From Salegentibacter salegens (lineage in GTDB: Bacteria > Bacteroidota > Bacteroidia > Flavobacteriales > Flavobacteriaceae), in the NCBI RefSeq assembly GCF_900142975.1, contig NZ_LT670848.1:1798001-1862000 (forward strand): DNA of 64,000 bases, written 5' to 3'. Positions 1 through 7,671 of the stretch are shown one piece after another. The first letter of the stretch is position 1. Every line of letters begins with the position of its first letter. Both the position numbers and the translations under genes were made by a program. The notes below the pieces were generated by a model. That model had not been told where the DNA came from, did no database searches, and saw only the letters and a list, made by a program, of their open reading frames with translations.

Positions 1-96
1 ATGCTATGGTTTCACCTTCTTATTACCAACGCTGCAACCACCCTTTCTTCAGCAAAAAAACTGAATTCATTGAGATTGTATGAAAAGTTTTTGAAA

Positions 97-202
97 TCGT
101 TATCCTGAACTTGTTTTAGACCCTGCTCCGAAATTTATTCGGAGATTTAAAATACTGATAATCAAAACGTATTAGAAGCTGAAACAAGTTCAGCTTGACG
201 AA
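97..202 (-). repeat. Dispersed palindromic repeat, copy 1
   Basis: Read on the minus strand, this stretch begins TCGTCAAGCTGAAC, continues with GTTTCAGCTTCTAATACG, and ends TCAGGATAACGA. The same order of blocks appears at about 11814-11902 on the plus strand. The ends are near inverted repeats of each other, and an internal hairpin (CTCCGAA / TTCGGAG, about 126-144) sits inside. It resembles the REP-like intergenic elements common in Flavobacteriaceae. Confidence 0.55.
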
Positions 203-241
203 ACTAACACGCTTCTCACCCGGTCACTTTTCAGCATAAAA

Positions 242-289
242 AAACCCTCACGAAATGTGAAGGTTTTGTTTAGAGCGGGAGACCGGGTT
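242..289 (-). pseudogene. Remnant of a tRNA 3' end with its terminator hairpin
   Basis: Bases 273-289 are identical to the 3' end (T-stem and acceptor strand) of the intact tRNA-Gly at 404-476. The hairpin just beyond (AACCCTCAC / GTGAAGGTT with one mismatch) parallels the terminator hairpin beside the intact tRNA. The rest of the tRNA is missing: sequence after base 290 no longer matches. This looks like a decayed tandem copy of the tRNA plus terminator unit. Confidence 0.55.
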
Positions 290-367
290 TCCCGATATTA
301 CGCCCTACCGGGCTTCAATCGGGACAGGCTTCTCACCCGGAGGTATTCTTTTTTGGTTCTTTTCCAT

Positions 368-398
368 AAAAAAACCCCAACTTATCGTTGAGGTTTTT
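368..398 (-). terminator. Terminator of tRNA-Gly
   Basis: An A-rich/T-rich hairpin (AAAACCCCAAC / GTTGAGGTTTT, one mismatch, short loop) lies 5 bases past the 3' end of the tRNA in its direction of transcription and ends in a U tract on that strand. Confidence 0.65.
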
Positions 399-403
399 CA
401 TTG

Positions 404-476
404 AGCGGGAGACCGGGTTCGAACCGGCGACATTCAGCTTGGAAGGCTGACGCTCTACCAACTGAGCTACTCCCGC
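404..476 (-). tRNA. tRNA-Gly, anticodon TCC
   Basis: The minus strand folds as a standard 73-nt cloverleaf. The acceptor stem is GCGGGAG paired with CTCCCGC, the D-arm has AGCTCAGTTGGTAGAGC, the anticodon loop CTTCCAA gives anticodon TCC, and the T-loop is GGTTCGAACCC. The 3' CCA is not encoded, and U73 is the discriminator base. It reads glycine GGA/GGG codons. A terminator hairpin follows at 398-368. Confidence 0.96.
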
Positions 477-682
477 CTGTTCTGCAAATATAAAGTTTAA
501 AGCCTTCAAAATCCAAAGGAAAATTAAAATTTTTCGGGCGTTTATTTCTATCTAGCTTGTATTCAGCAAAAAACCACGGGCAAGCGATAAAATCTTGTTA
601 AATGGGTAATGAAAAAACAAGTGTTCCGACAAATAAATCTTATTTTTAATGCCTAACAGTATATATTTTAAAATAATTTTTT

Positions 683-1234
683 ATGAGCAATAAATCCGGT
701 AAAACCCAGGACCTAATAGACGCAAAATTCCTTAAAGAACGCAAAATTTTCCTTTGGGGTGAAGTAAATGATAAATCGGCCAAACACGTTATAGACAGAC
801 TACTATACCTTGATATGGATGGCGATAAAGAAATCCAGTTTTTCATTAATAGTCCCGGTGGCTACGTAACCGACGGATTTGCAATTTACGATACCATGCA
901 AAGCCTAAATAGTCCCGTTTCTACGATTTGTAGTGGTTTAGCTGCTTCAATGGGCTCAATCTTACTTTCCGGTGGAACCAAAGGTAAAAGATTTATACAG
1001 CCCCATGGGAAGGTTATGATTCACCAGCCTATGGGCGGTGCACGAGGCCAGGCTTCAAATATTGAAATTCAGGCAAACGAGATCTTAAAAACTAGAGAAC
1101 TTAGTGCTAAAATTCTTGCAGATAACTGTGGGCAAACCCAGGAAAAGGTACTTAAGGATTTTAATCGTGACTACTGGATGGATGCTCAGGAATCGCTGGA
1201 TTACGGAATTGTAGACGGTATTTTTAAGAAATAA
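683..1234 (+). CDS. clpP: ATP-dependent Clp protease proteolytic subunit
   Basis: A serine peptidase that forms the double-heptamer chamber of the Clp protease and degrades proteins delivered by a ClpX or ClpA/C unfoldase in the cytoplasm. The 183-residue protein shows the ClpP fold signatures: nucleophile Ser89 in GLAASMGS, His114 in MIHQPMGG and Asp163 in FNRDYW complete the triad, and NSPGG is at 56-60. It is slightly shorter than typical ClpP (about 195-210) and has no long propeptide. No clpX or tig lies beside it, so it may be a second clpP paralogue, not the main copy; this is inference. It is followed 4 bases later by a small acetyltransferase gene, probably co-transcribed. Confidence 0.92.
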   Translation: MSNKSGKTQDLIDAKFLKERKIFLWGEVNDKSAKHVIDRLLYLDMDGDKEIQFFINSPGGYVTDGFAIYDTMQSLNSPVSTICSGLAASMGSILLSGGTKGKRFIQPHGKVMIHQPMGGARGQASNIEIQANEILKTRELSAKILADNCGQTQEKVLKDFNRDYWMDAQESLDYGIVDGIFKK

Positions 1235-1238
1235 GATT

Positions 1239-1520
1239 ATGGATATTAAACACCGAGAAAACGATAGCCGCGGAATGTTTTTCGTAGAGGACGAAAAAGG
1301 GATTTACGCAGAACTCACTTATACCAAAAAACCGGGAGATATTCTTACTATAGATCACACCGAGGTAAGACCCGAACTGGAAGGCCAGGGAATTGCTACT
1401 AAACTTTTGGCGCATAGTGTAGATTTTGCACGCGAAAACAATTATAAAATAGACCCTTTATGCCCTTTTGCCGAAGTACAATTTGACCGCAATGAGTCTT
1501 TTCAAGACGTAAGAGCGTAG
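1239..1520 (+). CDS. Small GNAT-type N-acetyltransferase
   Basis: A 93-residue single-domain protein of the short GCN5-related acetyltransferase family (Acetyltransf_CG, YjdJ/NATD1-like). It has the acetyl-CoA binding motif A (EVRPELEGQGIATKL, about residues 47-61) and the characteristic C-terminal CPFA motif (around 74-77). The substrate of this family is not established. It begins 4 bases after clpP and probably shares its transcript. Length and motifs are as expected for the family, and nothing seems missing. Confidence 0.85.
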   Translation: MDIKHRENDSRGMFFVEDEKGIYAELTYTKKPGDILTIDHTEVRPELEGQGIATKLLAHSVDFARENNYKIDPLCPFAEVQFDRNESFQDVRA

Positions 1521-1563
1521 TCAACCGTTTTACCCCAAAAGATCAATGAATCTGCTTTTTCCT

Positions 1564-3207
1564 ATGAAATTTTTTAAATTTTTAATGCTCTTTGTTTTTG
1601 TGCTTTTTATTTCCTGCGGGGATGACAAAGACAGGGAGCCTGGAATTGAAACCACAAAAGAGGAAGAAGCAGAAGTTATTGAAAAACTGGCTTCAGCTGA
1701 TTTAATTTCCAAAAAGTTTCCTGGGGTTTCAAATTCGGTTGGAAATATCAATTTACAGCACGCTAATTTACTGGATTCTATTTATTCAAAACGGGATTAT
1801 AAACCAATCTGGACCGATAGAGCCCTGCGGGAAGATCTTTACCGAAGCATTGAAAGAGCCACTGAAGACGGCCTCGATCCTGAAAACTATCATTTAACTT
1901 ATTTACAAAATTCACTCGCTAATTTATCTCAGTTAGATGATGAAGAACGCAGTCTAACCGAAATTATTCTTACCGATGCTTTCCTGGGCCTTGCTTCAGA
2001 TTATAATTCTGGTAAGCTGAATCCCAAAGAAATATATAGCATTTGGGGCATAGAACGTAATAAAATTGATCTTCCCGGCCTTCTGGATTATGGAGTTCAA
2101 CAGCAAAACATCACTGCCGCAATAGATTCAGTAGTGCCCAAACACGAAGTTTATAAAGGCCTGAAACGCTCTTTGAAAGAATACCGAAAACTTGCAGAAA
2201 ACGACGATAACTCCACGATTATTTCCGAAGAAGGAGAAAGTATTAAAATCGATGAAAAGGACAAACGTGTTCCCAACATAAAACGTCGCTTAAAGGAATT
2301 GGGGTTTTGGGAAAAGGAAATTATTAACAGTGTTACGGTTTACGACGAATCGCTACAGGAAGCTGTAAAGGAATACCAGGAAAAATATGGAATAGAAACC
2401 GATGGCGTTATTGGTGGCGGTACTATAAAAACCCTGAATAAAACATATCAGGATCGCCTGGAACAAATTCTTGTAAACCTGGAACGCTGGCGCTGGTACC
2501 CCAAAGACCTGGGAGATCAACATATTGTAGTGAATATTGCGAATTACCGGTTACACTTTGTTAGACATGGGGATACCGTGGCAACGCATCGCACTATGGT
2601 TGGCACCGAAGCCAGAAAAACACCAGTTTTTTCTGATGAAGTAGAACATATAGTTTACAACCCAACCTGGACCATCCCTCCTACTATAAAAAGTAAAGAT
2701 GTGATCCCTTCAGCAAAGAAAGATCCCAGTTATATTTCAAGAAAGAATTACAGCATTTTTGATCGCACCGGGCAAAGATTGTCTGCCAGTGAGGTAGACT
2801 GGTCTTCTTCTGAGGTAAAAGCTTATACATTTAGACAGGAGGCCGGGCCGGCGAATCCGCTTGGGTTAGTTAAGATTATTTATCCTAATGAATATATGAT
2901 CTATTTGCACGATACGCCTTCAAAATCGCTTTTCAACAAAAATTTACGGGCACAAAGTTCGGGTTGTGTTAGAGTGCAGGATGTTTTAGAACTGGCGAAG
3001 ATGCTACTAAGCGATCAGCCAAAATACGATGATGAGAAGATTAAAGAAATTCTTGATTCGGGTAAGACAACAACGATTAAGGTTACGCAGAAAGTAAAAG
3101 TGCACCATCTTTACTGGACGGCCTGGAACGAAAATGGCAGCACCCGTTTTGCAGAAGATATCTACAAGAGAGATGCTGCCATCTATAAATTACTTACTGA
3201 AAATTAA
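1564..3207 (+). CDS. L,D-transpeptidase lipoprotein (YcbB-like)
   Basis: A predicted peptidoglycan cross-linking enzyme that makes 3-3 (L,D) cross-links in the periplasm. I start it at the second methionine because this gives a clean lipoprotein signal (MKFFKFLMLF...LFISC, acylated Cys18); an in-frame ATG at 1546 would add six residues. Asp residues right after the Cys (CGDD) could steer surface or outer-membrane sorting. Domains in order: an N-terminal scaffold region, a peptidoglycan-binding (PG_binding_1) domain around 230-300 (VPNIKRRLKELGFW), and a YkuD catalytic domain from about 320 with HDTPSKSLF and the active-site SSGCVRV (Cys about 468 from this start). It ends flush against the convergent second L,D-transpeptidase gene with no spacer. 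Confidence 0.9.
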   Translation: MKFFKFLMLFVFVLFISCGDDKDREPGIETTKEEEAEVIEKLASADLISKKFPGVSNSVGNINLQHANLLDSIYSKRDYKPIWTDRALREDLYRSIERATEDGLDPENYHLTYLQNSLANLSQLDDEERSLTEIILTDAFLGLASDYNSGKLNPKEIYSIWGIERNKIDLPGLLDYGVQQQNITAAIDSVVPKHEVYKGLKRSLKEYRKLAENDDNSTIISEEGESIKIDEKDKRVPNIKRRLKELGFWEKEIINSVTVYDESLQEAVKEYQEKYGIETDGVIGGGTIKTLNKTYQDRLEQILVNLERWRWYPKDLGDQHIVVNIANYRLHFVRHGDTVATHRTMVGTEARKTPVFSDEVEHIVYNPTWTIPPTIKSKDVIPSAKKDPSYISRKNYSIFDRTGQRLSASEVDWSSSEVKAYTFRQEAGPANPLGLVKIIYPNEYMIYLHDTPSKSLFNKNLRAQSSGCVRVQDVLELAKMLLSDQPKYDDEKIKEILDSGKTTTIKVTQKVKVHHLYWTAWNENGSTRFAEDIYKRDAAIYKLLTEN

Positions 3208-3951
3208 TTAGTTAAGCAGCGAAGAATTATTTAAATAATCTTTATTGTTTTTGTGAATATATACTACCGATTCGTCTTTGATAGTATCTATTACATCTTT
3301 CGCAATGGTATTAGGCACGGCCGGGCAACCATAACTTCTTCCTAACCTTCCAATTCTGTCTATAAAGTTAGGCTCAGCATAATCTGCTCCGTGAATTACT
3401 ACATAACGTTTACGGGCATTGCTATTAAAGCCTTTTTCCATGCCGTCTATAAAAAGTGACAATCCATTTTTTCCATAGTAAGTTTCAGCGGTCACATAAA
3501 AACCAAGGGAACTTTGCAGGGAATTCACTGTATTAGAAAATTTGGTAGCGAATTCACCGCCGGTATTTTTTCCGTGGGAAACATAAGTATTGAATAAAAC
3601 TTTCTTTGTTTCCATATTCATAATCCACATACGTTTTTTAGTAGAGGAAAGTTCGAAATCTATCACGGTAAGTATCCGTTTTCCTACTTCACCTTTTTCT
3701 TCGAGTTGGTCATAGCCCCTCATAGCTTTTTCGAAAACCGGCATGGCAGGAATACTACTATTATTGGTAGAAAACTCGCTGTAAAGTTCAGCGACCTTAG
3801 TTTCAAAACTGGTTTTGTTGTTTTCTGAGGAATTTGGAAAAGCGATTGCTTCTATTTCTGAATTGCCAGAATTGGAGTCTAAATTATCTGTAGTTGTAAA
3901 TGCAAAAGAGAAGATTAATACGGCAAATACAGTGAGGAGTCTATAAATCAT
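3208..3951 (-). CDS. Murein L,D-transpeptidase catalytic domain protein (YkuD_2)
   Basis: A 247-residue exported protein with a hydrophobic signal peptide (about residues 1-19) and a YkuD_2-type L,D-transpeptidase/carboxypeptidase domain. The active-site strand HGADYAEPNF (His187) and the motif GRSYGCPAVPN (Cys209) are both present. It probably acts on periplasmic peptidoglycan, either cross-linking or trimming peptides; which of the two cannot be read from sequence. Its stop codon abuts the stop of the YcbB-like gene on the other strand, so two different L,D-transpeptidase families sit tail to tail. The upstream region is a long AT-rich spacer shared divergently with gpmI. Confidence 0.88.
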   Translation of the reverse strand: MIYRLLTVFAVLIFSFAFTTTDNLDSNSGNSEIEAIAFPNSSENNKTSFETKVAELYSEFSTNNSSIPAMPVFEKAMRGYDQLEEKGEVGKRILTVIDFELSSTKKRMWIMNMETKKVLFNTYVSHGKNTGGEFATKFSNTVNSLQSSLGFYVTAETYYGKNGLSLFIDGMEKGFNSNARKRYVVIHGADYAEPNFIDRIGRLGRSYGCPAVPNTIAKDVIDTIKDESVVYIHKNNKDYLNNSSLLN

Positions 3952-4341
3952 ACACGTTGTTTTAAATTAATGTTCTGTTAATTTATTCCAAATGTGATGC
4001 CAACATACAAAATATTCTGTTTAGTTAGATTTTTAAGCCGTCAAAACAGAAATTTTAACATTTTTAGGCTTATAAATCTAAATTTCAGCATATTACCGCT
4101 TCACACCCTATTTTAAGAACGCTAAAGGGATTAAAAAAGTATTCCAAAGAACCGAGCTGAATGTTAAAATTGTAGAATTTAAAAGGAAAAGGAGGAATTA
4201 TTTTTTTTTTAGAATTAATTTTTATGGCTAAAATTCCTTTAAAACCTACCTGAGCCTCTTATATTTAATCAAACATTAGCGGGTGCGCATTTAGCATACC
4301 GCCAATTTGTTTTTATCTTTATGCACAAATTAACTACTATT
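3952..4341. other. Divergent AT-rich intergenic region before gpmI
   Basis: No gene found. There is a possible long hairpin (TTTTAAGCC around 4030 against AGGCTTATAAA around 4065) and a run of nine or more T at about 4200. Only the gpmI promoter-like box at 4314-4321 stands out. Confidence 0.4.
4314..4321 (+). promoter_or_regulatory. -7 promoter box for gpmI
   Basis: TATCTTTA fits the Bacteroidota -7 consensus TAnnTTTG with one mismatch. It overlaps the first in-frame ATG (4321), which argues that translation starts at the next ATG, 4342. Confidence 0.45.
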
Positions 4342-5859
4342 ATGAATAAGAAAGTTCTACTAATGATTTTAGACGGTTGGGGAATCACGCAAAACCCAGA
4401 CGTATCGGCTATTGCTAAAGCTAAAACTCCTTTTATGGATAGTATCCTGGAAAAATACCCACACGCAGAATTGCGTACCGATGGGTTGCAGGTTGGACTT
4501 CCGGAAGGACAAATGGGAAATAGTGAAGTAGGACATATGAATCTTGGTGCCGGCCGTATTGTTTACCAGGATTTGGTGAAAATTAATATGGCGGTAGAAA
4601 AGAATACGCTAAAAGACGAACCCGTGCTGGAAGAAGCTTTTAGTTATGCGATAAAAAACAACAAACCAATCCATTTTATGGGACTTTTAAGTGATGGTGG
4701 AGTGCATTCTCACATTAACCATTTAAAAGGCTTACTCTCTGCGGCCCAGGAATTTGGTGTAAAAGAAAAATACGTTCATGCTTTTACCGATGGGCGTGAT
4801 GTAGATCCGCACTCGGGAAAAGGTTTCATTGAAGAAATTGAAGAACACCTAAAAAAAACAAATAGTAAACTTGCCTCGGTGATTGGGCGGTATTTTGCGA
4901 TGGATCGTGATAAGCGTTGGGAAAGAGTAAAAAAGGCTTACGACCTTATCGTTAAAGGTGAAGGCACCAAAACTACCAATGCTGCTGAAACCATGGCAAA
5001 AAGTTACGAAAACAAGGTTAGTGATGAGTTTATAGAACCCATCGTAATGACCAACGAGGCTGGCGAGCCGGTTGCTACTTTAAAAGAGAAAGAAGTTGTG
5101 ATTTTCTTTAACTTTAGAACCGATCGAGGCAGGCAACTTACCCAGGCTTTAACCCAGGACGATTTCCCTGAATATACTATGAAGAAAATGCCATTATATT
5201 ATGTGACAGTAACTAAATATGACGATAGTTTTGAAGGTATAAATGTGGTTTTCAAAAAAGATAATATTAAATCTACACTTGGGGAAGTCCTGGAATATAT
5301 GGGCAAAAAGCAAATTAGAATTGCTGAAACCGAAAAATACCCCCACGTTACCTTCTTCTTTAATGGCGGTCGGGAAAAACCTTTTAAAGGTGAAAAACGC
5401 TTAATGTGTAGTTCTCCAAAAGTAGCTACCTACGATCTTCAGCCCGAAATGAGTGCTTTTCAAATTAGGGATAAAATTATTCCTGAACTTAAAAACGAAT
5501 CGGCTGATTTTGTTTGTCTGAATTTTGCAAATCCCGATATGGTTGGCCATACCGGAGTATTTGATGCCGCTGTAAAAGCCTGCGAAACTGTAGATTCCTG
5601 CGCTAAAGATGTAGCTGAAGCTGCCCTGGAAAATGATTATTCAGTAATTGTAATTGCCGATCATGGGAATAGTGAGATTATGATAAACGAAGATGGTAGT
5701 CCAAATACGGCACACACCACCAGCCCGGTTCCCTTAATTTTACTGGATAAAGACATAAAATTGATTAAAAGCGGTAAGCTTGGGAACATAGCACCGACTA
5801 TTCTGAAGTTAATGGGGATCGATAAGCCGGAAGTTATGACTGAAGACCCGCTAATTTAA
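4342..5859 (+). CDS. gpmI: 2,3-bisphosphoglycerate-independent phosphoglycerate mutase
   Basis: Interconverts 3- and 2-phosphoglycerate in glycolysis and gluconeogenesis, using two Mn2+ ions and a phosphoserine intermediate. The 505-residue length is normal. Asp11 in ILDGWG and Ser61 in GQMGNSEVGHMN are the metal ligand and nucleophile; HSHINH, GRYFAMDRDKRWERV and the C-terminal IADHGNSE...HTTSPVP metal motifs are all present. The upstream in-frame ATG at 4321 overlaps a promoter box and would add a non-conserved MHKLTTI, so 4342 is preferred. The next gene starts 5 bases downstream and probably shares the transcript. Confidence 0.96.
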   Translation: MNKKVLLMILDGWGITQNPDVSAIAKAKTPFMDSILEKYPHAELRTDGLQVGLPEGQMGNSEVGHMNLGAGRIVYQDLVKINMAVEKNTLKDEPVLEEAFSYAIKNNKPIHFMGLLSDGGVHSHINHLKGLLSAAQEFGVKEKYVHAFTDGRDVDPHSGKGFIEEIEEHLKKTNSKLASVIGRYFAMDRDKRWERVKKAYDLIVKGEGTKTTNAAETMAKSYENKVSDEFIEPIVMTNEAGEPVATLKEKEVVIFFNFRTDRGRQLTQALTQDDFPEYTMKKMPLYYVTVTKYDDSFEGINVVFKKDNIKSTLGEVLEYMGKKQIRIAETEKYPHVTFFFNGGREKPFKGEKRLMCSSPKVATYDLQPEMSAFQIRDKIIPELKNESADFVCLNFANPDMVGHTGVFDAAVKACETVDSCAKDVAEAALENDYSVIVIADHGNSEIMINEDGSPNTAHTTSPVPLILLDKDIKLIKSGKLGNIAPTILKLMGIDKPEVMTEDPLI

Positions 5860-5864
5860 ATTCA

Positions 5865-6398
5865 ATGATTAATAAAATATTGTTGCTTCTTTTGAGTGCT
5901 TTCCTAATATCGGGAGATATTTCAAATAAAAACGAAAATGCAGAAAATAAGAATTCAGCAGAAATGCTTTTAGGCAAATTCACCCAAGCTAACCTGGAAA
6001 AAGCACCGCATTCAAACTGGTTTGTTCCCGGTTACGAAAATTACAAACCTAAAAAAGAAGCTTTAAAAACTATAAAGAAGAATATTCACGATTATGAAAT
6101 TCTAATGTTTATGGGGACCTGGTGTGGTGACAGCCGCTACGAAGTTCCGAAGTTTTTTAAGCTTTTAGATGAAGTTGATTTTGACCGAAAAAATCTTAAA
6201 AATATTGCAGTAAACCGGGCTAAAAAAGCTCCCGGTAAGCTGGATGAAGAATACAATATTCACCGTGTGCCTACTATTATTTTTATGAAAGATGGAAAGG
6301 AAGTGAACCGTTTTGTGGAGTATTCTATAGAAAGCCTTGAAGAAGATATTGCTAAAATACTTGAAGGTAAAGAGTACACAAATCCTTATTCCGAATAA
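5865..6398 (+). CDS. Exported thioredoxin-like protein
   Basis: A 177-residue thioredoxin-fold protein with an N-terminal hydrophobic export segment (about residues 1-17). The active-site region reads GTWCGDS, so it has a CxxS rather than a CxxC site: only the first cysteine remains. The cis-proline region (HRVPTIIFMKDGKEV) and the C-terminal helix are normal. A single-cysteine thioredoxin cannot run a full intramolecular disulfide cycle; such proteins usually act as isomerases, monothiol reductants or structural partners. It follows gpmI by 5 bases, probably in one operon, although the functions look unrelated. The substrate is unknown. Confidence 0.75.
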   Translation: MINKILLLLLSAFLISGDISNKNENAENKNSAEMLLGKFTQANLEKAPHSNWFVPGYENYKPKKEALKTIKKNIHDYEILMFMGTWCGDSRYEVPKFFKLLDEVDFDRKNLKNIAVNRAKKAPGKLDEEYNIHRVPTIIFMKDGKEVNRFVEYSIESLEEDIAKILEGKEYTNPYSE

Positions 6399-6423
6399 AC
6401 AGAGAATATTCGGTAAATCTTGC

Positions 6424-6431
6424 TAATTTTG
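6424..6431 (+). promoter_or_regulatory. -7 promoter box before the HAD hydrolase
   Basis: TAATTTTG matches the Bacteroidota -7 consensus exactly and ends only 4 bases before the ATG at 6436, so a transcript from it would have almost no leader. Confidence 0.45.
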
Positions 6432-6435
6432 CTTT

Positions 6436-6837
6436 ATGCCCAATTCGTTATCCATAGCAGTAGATTTTGACGGAACTATTGTAGAGAATAAATTTCCGGA
6501 AATAGGAAAGCCTAAGCTCTTCGCGTTTGAAACGCTCAAAAAGCTACAGGAAGATGGACACCGATTAATCTTATGGACTTACCGTGCCGAAGATAAACTG
6601 GAAGAAGCGGTACAATTTTGCGAAAAAAGAGGCATTCAATTTTATGCCATTAATAAAAGTTATCCTGAAGAGGTTTTTGAGGATAATATAAGCCGTAAGA
6701 TCCTGGCCGATATTTTTATAGACGATCGCAATATTGGCGGAATGATGGGTTGGGGTGAGATCTACCAGAGATTAAAGGACAGAGCAATAATTAGAGAAAA
6801 TAAAAAGAAGAAATTCGGATTTTTAGGCCGATTTTAA
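6436..6837 (+). CDS. HAD-superfamily hydrolase, BT0820-type
   Basis: A compact 133-residue HAD-fold hydrolase. The catalytic motif I is DFDGTIV (nucleophile Asp10, acid/base Asp12), motif II lies in LILWTYRAED, and FIDDRNIGG gives the metal-binding aspartates. It lacks a cap domain of any size, like the BT0820-type proteins known from Bacteroides. The natural substrate is not known, though a small phosphorylated metabolite is likely. It sits between the gpmI pair and map, 9 bases upstream of map, and may be co-transcribed with it. Confidence 0.8.
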   Translation: MPNSLSIAVDFDGTIVENKFPEIGKPKLFAFETLKKLQEDGHRLILWTYRAEDKLEEAVQFCEKRGIQFYAINKSYPEEVFEDNISRKILADIFIDDRNIGGMMGWGEIYQRLKDRAIIRENKKKKFGFLGRF

Positions 6838-6846
6838 ATTCAATAT

Positions 6847-7671
6847 ATGATAATTACCAAAAACCCTGAAGAAATTGAATTGATGCGCGAAAGCGCACTA
6901 ATCGTATCTAAAACCCTGGGGATGCTTGCGCCGCATATAAAACCCGGAGTTACTACTTTGGAGTTAGATAAAATGGCCGAAGAATTTATTCGCGACCACG
7001 GTGCCGAACCGGGCTTTTTGGGTATGTATGATTTTCCTAATTCGCTTTGTATGAGCCCCAATGCGCAGGTAGTACATGGGATTCCTAATGATAAACCGAT
7101 GGAGGAAGGCGATATTATTTCTATAGACTGTGGCGCCTTAAAAAACGGATTTTACGGGGATCACGCCTATACTTTTGAAGTTGGTGAAGTAAAGCCTGAA
7201 GTAAAAGAACTCCTGGATGCTACCAAAGAATCCCTTTATGTGGGCATCAGGGAATTTAAAGCCGGAAACCGTGTGGGTGATGTTGGTTATGCCATTCAAA
7301 AATATACTGAAGATCGCGGCTATGGCGTAGTTAGAGAATTGGTAGGCCATGGTTTGGGTGCAACAATGCACGAAGATCCTGAAATGCCTAACTACGGAAA
7401 ACGAGGCCGCGGTAAAAAATTTTTAGAAGGAATGGTTGTGGCCATAGAGCCTATGATAAACCTGGGAACCAAAAGAATTAAACAATTGCCTGACGGTTGG
7501 ACCATCTTAACTGCAGATAATAAACCCAGCGCGCATTTTGAACATGATGTAGCGCTAGTAGACGGTAAACCGCAATTGCTATCTACCTTTGATTATATTT
7601 ATGAATCTTTAGGAATTGAAAGTGATGAAGAACATGAGTTTAAAGCCCAGGTCTATGGTAAAGAATTATAG
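6847..7671 (+). CDS. map: Type I methionine aminopeptidase
   Basis: Removes the initiator methionine from new proteins in the cytoplasm. All five metal ligands are visible: Asp94 and Asp105 (SIDCGALKNGFYGDHA), His168 (VGHGLGATMHEDP), Glu201 (VAIEPMI) and Glu232 (AHFEHDVAL); His77 in VVHGIPN is the substrate histidine. The protein has 274 residues, with a C-terminal tail slightly longer than in E. coli (264). The last codons overlap the start of the following NUMOD4 gene in another frame, so the two genes are translationally adjacent. Confidence 0.96.
   Translation: MIITKNPEEIELMRESALIVSKTLGMLAPHIKPGVTTLELDKMAEEFIRDHGAEPGFLGMYDFPNSLCMSPNAQVVHGIPNDKPMEEGDIISIDCGALKNGFYGDHAYTFEVGEVKPEVKELLDATKESLYVGIREFKAGNRVGDVGYAIQKYTEDRGYGVVRELVGHGLGATMHEDPEMPNYGKRGRGKKFLEGMVVAIEPMINLGTKRIKQLPDGWTILTADNKPSAHFEHDVALVDGKPQLLSTFDYIYESLGIESDEEHEFKAQVYGKEL

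Larger units (their letters stand above)
1..403. other. Gene-free left edge with repeats and a tRNA remnant
   Basis: I see no protein-coding gene here. The stretch holds a palindromic dispersed repeat (about 97-202), a hairpin plus a 17-base tRNA 3'-end remnant (about 242-289), and the terminator of the intact tRNA-Gly (368-398). The 13-base string GCTTCTCACCCGG occurs twice (around 210 and 330), another sign of local duplication and decay. Confidence 0.6.

Noticed and set aside
273..342. A second complete tRNA
   Set aside because: Only the T-arm/acceptor end matches; no anticodon arm or 5' acceptor strand can be found next to it.
3952..4341. Riboswitch or small RNA before gpmI
   Set aside because: The region has AT-rich hairpins but no known riboswitch core and no clear promoter-terminator pair.
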